DNA of 64,000 nt from Thioclava marina (GTDB lineage: Bacteria > Pseudomonadota > Alphaproteobacteria > Rhodobacterales > Rhodobacteraceae), in contig NZ_MPZS01000002.1 of NCBI RefSeq assembly GCF_002020135.1, forward strand, positions 744,001-808,000, read 5' to 3'. The notes under the pieces were generated by a model, which was not told the origin of the DNA, did no database searches, and saw only the letters and a program-made list of their open reading frames with translations. Both the position numbers and the translations under genes were made by a program. This document shows, one piece after another, positions 55,795 through 64,000 of the stretch; within the stretch, counting starts at the first letter, position 1; each line of letters opens with the position of its first letter.

Positions 55795-56610
55795 TTACTG
55801 GGCCGCGATGCTTTCGTCGAAGGCGGGGAAATTCTCCGCCTCGACCTGTGCCTGATAGGTGCGCGAAACGGGCACCTCTTCTCCGTCGGCCATCACCAGA
55901 AACGTCTTGCCCCGCGCGCGACGGATCGCGCGCACGCCCGTCTGCGCCACCCAATGCGAGCGATGCACCTGCAGACCGGGGGTTCCCTCCGTCTCGGCGA
56001 TCGCATCGGCGAGGCGCATCAGAAGGCTCGCCTGTCCGGCCTCGGTCACCACATCCACGTAGTGATCGCAGACCGAGAGCCGGATCAGCGGCGCACGCAG
56101 CGTTGGCTCGACCCGATCAAGGAGGCGTGGAGCGGGGTCGGGCTCGGGCGGCCGAGCGGGGATGACGCGTTCAACCGCTTTGCGACGCGACCGCCCTTGC
56201 AACGGCGCCATCCGCCGCCGCAGGACCGAATTCGCCATCGACAATCCGAAGATATAGCCCAACATGTGGAGCACCCCGAGGTCCGGCAACTCGGGGTCAT
56301 TCGCGAGCCAAGCGGTGATCTGGAAAATCGGTCCGGCAAGCACGAGCGCCGCAAGCGATGCGACCACCAGCGCCTCTAGCCAGAAAACCCGCAACCTGAA
56401 CCTGCGCCGCACGAAGATGCGAATTGCGGTACCGATCAGGATCGCCATCCCTACCACCAGCGGCCAGTAGAGAAGACGCCCGCCGAAGCTCATCCCCTCA
56501 AGCGAGCCGAAGGGTCCAGCGATGACGCCGAAGGCGGACGCAACGAGCCAGATCACCGGCAATGCCGGGATCTTCAATGCCCGCAAGTAAATCCGCCAGA
56601 ATTCGGACAT
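55795..56610 (-). CDS. Membrane-bound LytTR-family regulator
   Basis: A 271-residue protein with four N-terminal helices (about 12-32, 45-66, 76-98, 110-128), a Pro-rich linker (150-165) and a C-terminal LytTR DNA-binding domain (about 177-255: VCDHYVDVVTEAG, VHRSHWVAQTGV). There is no receiver domain, so it would sense a membrane or small-molecule signal directly. It ends three bases from the ATPase gene on the other strand. LytTR proteins often control surface structures and competence, making the Tad locus or dprA candidate targets; that is inference. Confidence 0.87.
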   Translation of the reverse strand: MSEFWRIYLRALKIPALPVIWLVASAFGVIAGPFGSLEGMSFGGRLLYWPLVVGMAILIGTAIRIFVRRRFRLRVFWLEALVVASLAALVLAGPIFQITAWLANDPELPDLGVLHMLGYIFGLSMANSVLRRRMAPLQGRSRRKAVERVIPARPPEPDPAPRLLDRVEPTLRAPLIRLSVCDHYVDVVTEAGQASLLMRLADAIAETEGTPGLQVHRSHWVAQTGVRAIRRARGKTFLVMADGEEVPVSRTYQAQVEAENFPAFDESIAAQ

Positions 56611-56697
56611 GCCGACTTCCCTGAAATCCCGTTACGAAAGAGGTAGCGCAAGGCACCGCTTCGACGCAACGAAAAGGGTCGCGGATTTCTTCTAACG

Positions 56698-56729
56698 TAA
56701 GGGAAACCTTACCTAATTTTAAATTAGGC
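56698..56729. repeat. Two adjacent AT-rich inverted repeats
   Basis: TAAGG-GAAA-CCTTA (56698-56711) is followed at once by CCTAATTT-T-AAATTAGG (56713-56729), the latter overlapping the folD stop codon. They lie between folD and the LytTR gene and may end folD transcription or bind a regulator. Confidence 0.5.
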
Positions 56730-57626
56730 GGTCAGACCTTCGGGCTCTGGAAGGTTATTCGCACGGCAGCAGGCGGTCACAGTGTTTGCCAGAAGGCATG
56801 CGATCGTCATCGGACCGACCCCCCCGGGCACCGGGGTGATCGCGCCCGCGACCTGCGCCGCGCTGTCAAACTCCACATCGCCGACGAGTCGCGTCTTGCC
56901 CTCGCCCTTCTCGGGGGCGGGGATGCGGTTGATGCCGACGTCGATCACGGTCGCACCGGGCTTGACCCAGTCGCCGGGGATCATCTGCGGACGGCCCACC
57001 GCGGCGACGAGGATGTCCGCGCGGCGGCAGACATCGGCGAGATCCTTGGTGCGGCTATGCGCGATGGTTACCGTGCAGCTGTCGCGCAGCAGAAGTTGCG
57101 CCATGGGCTTGCCGACGATATTCGAGCGGCCCACGACCACCGCGTTCAGCCCCGAGAGCGAACCGTGATGGTCGCGCAGCATCATCAGGCAGCCGAGCGG
57201 CGTACAGGGCACCATCGCCTTCTGCCCGGTGCCGAGAAGGCCGACATTGAGGATATGGAACCCATCCACGTCCTTGTCAGGGGTGATCGCGTTGATCACC
57301 TTTTCCTCGTCGATATGTTGAGGCAGCGGCAGCTGCACGAGAATGCCGTGCACCGCCGGATCGGCGTTGAGTTGCTTTACCAGCGCCAGGAGATCGGCCT
57401 CGGGCGTATCCTCGGGCAGCTTGTGCTCGTAGGAGTTCATCCCCGCTTCCAGCGTCTGTTTGCCCTTGTTGCGGACATAGACTTCGGAGGCCGGGTCGTC
57501 GCCCACCAGCACCACGGCGAGGCCCGGGGTGATGCCATGAACTTCCTTCAGGCGGCTGACATGGCCCGCCACCTTCTCGCGCACCTCGGCTGCGAAGGCT
57601 TTCCCGTCGATGATCTTGGCGCTCAT
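56724..57626 (-). CDS. folD: Methylenetetrahydrofolate dehydrogenase / cyclohydrolase FolD
   Basis: A 300-residue bifunctional enzyme interconverting 5,10-methylene-, methenyl- and 10-formyl-THF using [22 protein letters not shown] carries the catalytic lysine region, [18 protein letters not shown] and [17 protein letters not shown] are signature segments, and [14 protein letters not shown] closes the active site. The start overlaps the AroQ-like gene. With fhs just upstream it forms a formate-to-C1-folate module. Confidence 0.96.
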   Translation of the reverse strand: MSAKIIDGKAFAAEVREKVAGHVSRLKEVHGITPGLAVVLVGDDPASEVYVRNKGKQTLEAGMNSYEHKLPEDTPEADLLALVKQLNADPAVHGILVQLPLPQHIDEEKVINAITPDKDVDGFHILNVGLLGTGQKAMVPCTPLGCLMMLRDHHGSLSGLNAVVVGRSNIVGKPMAQLLLRDSCTVTIAHSRTKDLADVCRRADILVAAVGRPQMIPGDWVKPGATVIDVGINRIPAPEKGEGKTRLVGDVEFDSAAQVAGAITPVPGGVGPMTIACLLANTVTACCRANNLPEPEGLTA

Positions 57627-57928
57627 GCCTGATCTCCCTTGCCCAGAACTTTCTCTTCCTGCGCGATGAAATGCTCGATCATCTCACGCCACAGACGCTC
57701 GGCGAGCCCGGTGTCGAGACCGGCGACCTCCGCCTTGGCGACCACTTTCGCGACGACGTCCTCGACCCGGTCGGGAATGCGTGCGGGCCAGCCATTGCCC
57801 TGCTTGAGCTCTGCCGCGCGCTCGATCAGTCGCGCGCGCGCCGCGAGCATCTCGACCAGTTCGCGGTCGAGCGCGTCTATCTCGACGCGCAGCTCCTCCA
57901 TCGTGTGCAGCTCAGATGGGGCTTTCAT
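57623..57928 (-). CDS. AroQ-class chorismate mutase / isochorismate pyruvate-lyase-like protein
   Basis: A 101-residue helical protein with the AroQ fold: [22 protein letters not shown], Lys in [16 protein letters not shown] and a final helix [12 protein letters not shown]. The final helix resembles PchB (IIHWYIAEQ) as much as chorismate mutase, so either activity, or both, is possible. It is coupled to folD (four-base overlap) and lies 67 bases after fhs. I chose the ATG at 57928 with AGGAG upstream. It is distinct from the better-conserved AroQ protein at 20621-20917. Confidence 0.78.
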   Translation of the reverse strand: MKAPSELHTMEELRVEIDALDRELVEMLAARARLIERAAELKQGNGWPARIPDRVEDVVAKVVAKAEVAGLDTGLAERLWREMIEHFIAQEEKVLGKGDQA

Positions 57929-57995
57929 CGGCAAGGCTCCTGAGAAACTTGCGACCCCTATCGCAGCTTGCGCGCTCAAGCTCAAGGCCACCCGC

Positions 57996-59663
57996 TCAGA
58001 ACAGCCCTGTGATGCGACCATCCGCATCAAGCCCGATCTTTTCCGCCGCCGGATGGCGTGGCAGGCCGGGCATGGTCATGATCTCACCGCAGATCACCAC
58101 CACAAACCCGGCGCCCGCCGAAAGCCGCACCTCGCGGATCGGCAAGATGTGGCCCTCAGGCGCCCCGATCAGTGTCGGATCGGAGCTGAAGGAATATTGG
58201 GTCTTGGCTATGCAGATCGGCAGCTCTCGATAGCCTGCGGCCTCCCAGTCGCGCAGCTGGTCGAGGATCTTCTTGTCCGCGACCACTTCGCCCGCGTGAT
58301 AGATCCGCTTCGCGATGACCTCGATCTTGTCAAAGAGGCCCATGTCGTCAGGATAGAGCGGCGCGAAATGCGAGGGGCTTTCCGTCAGCTCAACGATCTT
58401 TTCTGCGAGCGCCTCGGCCCCTGCCCCGCCATCCGCCCAATGGGTGCACAGCACCGCCTCGACACCCTGCGCCTCGGCCGCGGCCCGGACTGCCGCGATC
58501 TCGGCCTCGGTATCGGCGGTGAAATGGTTGATCGCCACGACGACGGGCACGCCGAACCCCTTGGTGTTGGCGATATGGCGCGCGAGGTTGGCACAGCCCT
58601 TCTCGACCGCCGCGACATTCTCGGCGCCAAGATCGGCCTTCGCCACCCCGCCATTCATCTTCAGCGCACGCACCGTAGCCACGACCACCGCAGCACTCGG
58701 CGTCAGCCCCGCCTTGCGGCACTTGATGTTGAAGAACTTCTCGGCCCCCAGATCGGCGCCGAATCCCGCTTCGGTCACCACGTAATCGGCCAGCTTCAGG
58801 GCCGATTGCGTCGCGATTACCGAATTGCAGCCATGCGCGATATTTGCGAACGGCCCGCCATGCACGAAGGCCGGCGTGCCCTCCAGAGACTGTACGAGGT
58901 TCGGCTGCATCGCGTCTTTCAACAACACCACCATCGCGCCGTCGGCCCCGATATCCGCGCAGGTGATGGGCGAGCGGTCGCGGCGATAGGCGACTACGAT
59001 CCGTCCCAGACGCTCCTGCAACTCGTCCAGATCACGGCTCAGGCACAGGCAGGCCATGACCTCGGAGGCCACGGTGATGTCGAAGCCGGTCTGGCGCGGG
59101 AAGCCGTTCGACACGCCGCCAAGCGAAACGACGATATCGCGGAGCGCTCGGTCGTTCATATCCACGACGCGTTTCCAACTTACCCGGCGCTCGTCGATCT
59201 CGAGGGTGTTCCCCCAATAGATATGATTGTCGATCATCGCCGCGAGCAGGTTATGCGCCGCCCCGATCGCGTGGAAATCCCCCGTGAAATGGAGGTTCAT
59301 CGACTCCATCGGCACGACCTGCGCGTAACCACCGCCAGCCGCCCCGCCCTTCATCCCGAAATTCGGGCCGAGCGATGCCTCGCGGATGCAGATGGCGGAG
59401 CGCTTGCCGATCCGGGCGAGCCCGTCCCCCAAACCCACCGTCGTCGTCGTCTTGCCCTCGCCTGCGGGTGTCGGCGAGATCGCGGTGACGAGGATCAGCT
59501 TGCCGCTCTCGCGTCCCTCCAACTCTGCGATGAAGCCCGCGTCGAGTTTCGCCTTATCCCGGCCGCAGGGAATCAGCGCCTCTTCGGGGATGTCGAGTTT
59601 CGCGGCAATTTCGGGCATCGGGCGCAGCGACGCTGCGCGCGCGATTTCGATATCGGTGGTCAT
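57996..59663 (-). CDS. fhs: Formate-tetrahydrofolate ligase
   Basis: A 555-residue ATP-dependent ligase joining formate to THF to give 10-formyl-THF. The P-loop TPAGEGKTT is at 65-73, followed by [22 protein letters not shown] split over the conserved Gly-rich loop, and [14 protein letters not shown]. The ATG at 59663 follows GGAGGA. Product feeds FolD two genes downstream, so the cluster allows assimilation of formate or its use for serine and purine synthesis. Confidence 0.96.
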   Translation of the reverse strand: MTTDIEIARAASLRPMPEIAAKLDIPEEALIPCGRDKAKLDAGFIAELEGRESGKLILVTAISPTPAGEGKTTTTVGLGDGLARIGKRSAICIREASLGPNFGMKGGAAGGGYAQVVPMESMNLHFTGDFHAIGAAHNLLAAMIDNHIYWGNTLEIDERRVSWKRVVDMNDRALRDIVVSLGGVSNGFPRQTGFDITVASEVMACLCLSRDLDELQERLGRIVVAYRRDRSPITCADIGADGAMVVLLKDAMQPNLVQSLEGTPAFVHGGPFANIAHGCNSVIATQSALKLADYVVTEAGFGADLGAEKFFNIKCRKAGLTPSAAVVVATVRALKMNGGVAKADLGAENVAAVEKGCANLARHIANTKGFGVPVVVAINHFTADTEAEIAAVRAAAEAQGVEAVLCTHWADGGAGAEALAEKIVELTESPSHFAPLYPDDMGLFDKIEVIAKRIYHAGEVVADKKILDQLRDWEAAGYRELPICIAKTQYSFSSDPTLIGAPEGHILPIREVRLSAGAGFVVVICGEIMTMPGLPRHPAAEKIGLDADGRITGLF

Positions 59664-59725
59664 GATCGTCCTCCTCCAGGGCAAGGATAACCATCTGATT
59701 GGGAAGGAAAAGGGAAGGAAGCGAC

Positions 59726-59738
59726 AGACCACTGGTCT
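59726..59738. promoter_or_regulatory. Small dyad upstream of fhs
   Basis: AGACCA-C-TGGTCT, a near-perfect 13-base palindrome between the MOSC gene and fhs, 63 bases before the fhs start. Could be an operator for fhs; no T-run follows, so it is not a convincing terminator. Confidence 0.3.
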
Positions 59739-59746
59739 AAATCGTC

Positions 59747-60337
59747 TCAGCGGACCTCGTCCATCAACTCCCAGGGGCGTTGATCGGGAATGTGCAGGCG
59801 CAGCGTGTCACCAATCACGAGCCGGCCCGGACGCTCGACCCAAGCGGTGACGCCCCGACGGCCCTGAGCCGCGGGTTTGTAGCGCTTGCCTTTCTCGGGG
59901 TAGATTTCCTCGATCACCTTCCCCGGCAGAACGCAGGCGCGGTTCTCCATGTCGATCACCAGCGTCAGGCCGGTCTCGTTCTGAAGCCGCGACGAGGGCG
60001 GGAGGTGGGTCAGGTCCGGCAGGCCGCGCAGAACGATCGAAGCTCCGACCCATATGGGGTCAAGCTCGGGAATACCCATGGCGAAGGCGGTTTCGGCCAG
60101 TTCCTCCGCCGAGAGGATCGTCATCTGCCGGACATTGGCGATCTCGGTGCCGCGCTCATGCTGATCCGTCACACGCGAGCACGACGCCCGGGTCCGTCCC
60201 GCATGCAGTTCGCCCACAGGGCCATCGAACGTGAATTCCAATGCTTCGACGGGGGTAGACACCAATTCCCCTTCGGTCGTGACGCGGCCAAGCCAGACGA
60301 CTTCACCTTGGTATTGCGTCGGTTTGAGCGCGGCCAT
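59747..60337 (-). CDS. MOSC-domain protein
   Basis: A 196-residue MOSC (molybdenum cofactor sulfurase C-terminal) protein of the stand-alone type. The conserved cysteine is in [10 protein letters not shown] and flanking segments [11 protein letters not shown] and [19 protein letters not shown] fit the family. Such proteins bind or transfer persulfide or Moco-related groups; no specific substrate is known. The start overlaps the Tam-like gene stop by one base. Confidence 0.85.
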   Translation of the reverse strand: MAALKPTQYQGEVVWLGRVTTEGELVSTPVEALEFTFDGPVGELHAGRTRASCSRVTDQHERGTEIANVRQMTILSAEELAETAFAMGIPELDPIWVGASIVLRGLPDLTHLPPSSRLQNETGLTLVIDMENRACVLPGKVIEEIYPEKGKRYKPAAQGRRGVTAWVERPGRLVIGDTLRLHIPDQRPWELMDEVR

Positions 60338-61146
60338 CAGCCCCCCAGTGTCAACACGATGAACAAGCGCCGGAACGGGAAAAGAACGCTCCCATCGGCC
60401 CTCGAAGGATAGACTTTCTCGAGCGCGCTTTCATAGCGTTCGATAAGCACTTGCGCCTCGGTGTCACCCAGTTGCGTCAGGAAAGGACGCATCGCCGTCG
60501 ACTCGGTGAAGCGGCGCACCGGATGGGCGCCGGGGGTGGGCGCAAGCTGCTGCAGATATTCCGTGCTCCAGATGTCGAACGCGCCGAAGGACGAGAGCAT
60601 TTTCGCGTACTCCACCGGTGAGGCCACAGGCGGCACCCATCCGGTGAAATCGAAGCGGTCGGGGAACATTTCCTGCGCCAGATCGCGCAGGATACGATGC
60701 GACGGAGCGCTTTGCTGCGCGGGCATCTGGACCGCAAGCACACCGCCCTCGCGCATCGACCCGGCAAGGCGCGGGAAAAGCTCGGCGTGATCGGGCAGCC
60801 AATGCAGCGCAGCGTTCGAGAAGATCATCGCGGGCGGTTTGTTCGGAGTCCACTGCGCGATATCGGCCAGATCGCAGCGGTGATAGGCGCCGGTCGCGGC
60901 GGCCCGTTGCAGCATCGGCTCGGAGTTGTCGACACCGACCAGCTTGCGCTTGGGATAGTGGTGGCTGAGCGCCTCGGCCACCGCGCCATTGCCGCAGCCG
61001 AGGTCGATGATCTTGCCGCGTTCAGGCAAGGTCGGGATACGCGCGATCAGATCGAGCGCCGGACGCAGCCGCAAATCGCGAAACCGGCTATAGGCATCGG
61101 GATCCCAGTCCCGCGCGCCCGTTCCGGCGATCGTGCCCTCGCCCAT
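60337..61146 (-). CDS. tam: Trans-aconitate 2-methyltransferase-like SAM methyltransferase
   Basis: A 269-residue class I methyltransferase. IIDLGCGNGAVAEAL (46-60) is the SAM loop; DPDAYSRFRDLRLRPALDLI at the N-terminus and NAALHWLPDHAELFPRL are Tam signatures. It would methylate trans-aconitate, which otherwise inhibits aconitase. It begins 17 bases after ftsH on the same strand, so it may share that transcript. Confidence 0.85.
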   Translation of the reverse strand: MGEGTIAGTGARDWDPDAYSRFRDLRLRPALDLIARIPTLPERGKIIDLGCGNGAVAEALSHHYPKRKLVGVDNSEPMLQRAAATGAYHRCDLADIAQWTPNKPPAMIFSNAALHWLPDHAELFPRLAGSMREGGVLAVQMPAQQSAPSHRILRDLAQEMFPDRFDFTGWVPPVASPVEYAKMLSSFGAFDIWSTEYLQQLAPTPGAHPVRRFTESTAMRPFLTQLGDTEAQVLIERYESALEKVYPSRADGSVLFPFRRLFIVLTLGG

Positions 61147-61163
61147 CGGCCCCTTCCTCCCCG

Positions 61164-63077
<1,914 letters not shown>

Positions 63078-63158
63078 AGGATATCCTCCAATCGTACCGG
63101 GCAACTGACCACCGGTCGCCGCCTCTGTCCTGTGAAAATAGGCATTACGCGCCCGGGT

Positions 63159-64000
63159 TCAACGTCCAAATAGCCAAGCGGCGAATGCGCCGCGGGAAAT
63201 CCGCGCGGTCCACCCTTCCGCGAGCCCCGCAAGCGGCGCGGCGACAAGGCGTTCGCCTGCCCAGATCGCAGGGCTTGCCAACAGTGATGCGCGCGGCAGA
63301 CCGGTCTCGCGCCAGTCGGGGCATTGACGCAAACCCTCCGCGCCCAGCACCGCGATCTCAAGTCCCTCGCCTTCAGGGCCGACGACGTCCCAGCGATCCC
63401 AGTTTTCCCCGACAGGAACGCGCAAATCGCGGACGGCACGCGCCTCGCGGGTGATGCGGATTTCGCTTTCGTTCACGGTGATGCGGCAGCCATGCAGCGT
63501 GCGATCGCGCTTCTCCCGCCAGTTGGTCAGGAAGGTTTCGACCTTCGTCGCGCGCGGCGCGTAATCGGCGCCCGACACCCAGCGCAGCGCCGCGACGATC
63601 AACCGGCGCTGCATCTCGGGGTCGATTTCACGGAGAAAGGCTTGCGCGTCAATCAACAGATCCCCCGCGACCTCACGAACATGTGCGCCCACCAGCCGTC
63701 CCAGCGCGAAGCCGAGCGCGCTTTCGGCCATCTCCAGGTGATGCATCGACGCCGCGATCTTTTCCGCCGTGATCCCGAGCGGGCGCAGCGCGGCGAGGGC
63801 CTTGCGCGCCTTCACTCGGTCAAAGCGCTCGTTCTCGTTGCTCGGGTCCTCGATCCAGACGATGTCGTGGCGGCTCAGGTAGCTGCGCAGCTCGGCGCGG
63901 CTCTGCGTCAGGAACGGCCGCGCCCAAAGCACGCCCTCGGCGGTGAACCTCCGCCGCATGCCCGAAAGCCCTTCCAGCCCCGCCTCGCGTGAAAGCCGCA
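63159..64000 (-). CDS. tilS: tRNA(Ile)-lysidine synthase TilS, C-terminal part
   Basis: The frame is open to the window edge, so the N-terminal ATP-pyrophosphatase domain with SGGxDS lies outside. What is seen includes GLSGMRRRFTAEGVLWARPFL and WIEDPSNENERFDRVKARKAL, diagnostic of TilS, followed by a poorly conserved C-terminal domain. The enzyme makes lysidine at C34 of tRNA-Ile2, enabling AUA decoding. tilS followed by ftsH is a common order in alphaproteobacteria. Confidence 0.93.
   Translation of the reverse strand, partial: RLSREAGLEGLSGMRRRFTAEGVLWARPFLTQSRAELRSYLSRHDIVWIEDPSNENERFDRVKARKALAALRPLGITAEKIAASMHHLEMAESALGFALGRLVGAHVREVAGDLLIDAQAFLREIDPEMQRRLIVAALRWVSGADYAPRATKVETFLTNWREKRDRTLHGCRITVNESEIRITREARAVRDLRVPVGENWDRWDVVGPEGEGLEIAVLGAEGLRQCPDWRETGLPRASLLASPAIWAGERLVAAPLAGLAEGWTARISRGAFAAWLFGR

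Overview
The window is GC-rich chromosomal DNA of an alphaproteobacterium, almost certainly a member of the Rhodobacteraceae/Paracoccaceae. The evidence is gene content and order: an opgG-opgI-opgH-opgC osmoregulated glucan operon like the one described in Rhodobacter sphaeroides, the ctaC-ctaB-small gene-ctaG-ctaE-surf1-thrC-M16 block, an Mrp antiporter locus with fused A and B subunits, and a TrmD with an N-terminal extension that I recall as usual in the family. The genus cannot be fixed from sequence alone. I saw no rRNA, tRNA, CRISPR array, insertion sequence or prophage.

Layout. 1-1.6 kb: 3' end of a HupE/UreJ gene, a multi-pass membrane protein and a DUF1007-like periplasmic protein with an EF-hand loop, all overlapping. 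1.6-5.2 kb: DMT exporter, stand-alone MnmD, a divergent FAD oxidoreductase that resembles the other half of MnmC, and a four-His-box fatty acid hydroxylase. 5.3-11.5 kb: six-gene Mrp/Pha cation/proton antiporter operon. 11.9-16.8 kb: opgGIHC for periplasmic glucans. 16.8-18.4 kb: LysR regulator divergent from an FMN azoreductase. 18.4-25.4 kb: translation and secretion block (ffh, GNAT, chorismate mutase, rpsP, rimM, sulfotransferase-like gene, trmD, rplS, rpmE), interrupted between trmD and rplS by a reversed, lower-GC AbiV-type abortive-infection gene. 25.5-35 kb: metG, then on the minus strand GNAT, M16 peptidase, thrC and the aa3 oxidase subunit and assembly genes. 35.1-42.1 kb: tldD, dprA, topA and a 3-oxoacid CoA-transferase pair. 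42.2-55.8 kb: lytic transglycosylase, then a Tad/Flp pilus locus (two pilins, cpaB, cpaC, OmpA lipoprotein, cpaE, cpaF, tadB, tadC, two TPR lipoproteins, prepilin peptidase) ending in a winged-helix/AAA+ ATPase that meets a convergent membrane LytTR regulator. 56.7-64 kb, all minus: tilS (partial), ftsH, a Tam-like methyltransferase, MOSC protein, fhs, an AroQ-type protein and folD.

Themes. Several genes deal with envelope ion and osmotic balance (Mrp, OPG). Adjacent fhs and folD form a formate-to-methenyl-THF route. The oxidase block carries subunits II and III and assembly factors but not subunit I. The Tad block lacks tadE/tadF/tadG here.

The most unusual features are: (i) an interspersed intergenic repeat, two full copies of about 247 bp and one half copy, with long inverted arms whose base changes co-vary between copies and a conserved hairpin-bearing core; (ii) the AbiV gene inside a conserved translation block; (iii) a sulfotransferase-like P-loop gene translationally coupled between rimM and trmD; (iv) the ATPase/LytTR pair at the end of the Tad locus; (v) three consecutive hairpins in the ffh leader; (vi) paired TTGC-type palindromes upstream of opgG.
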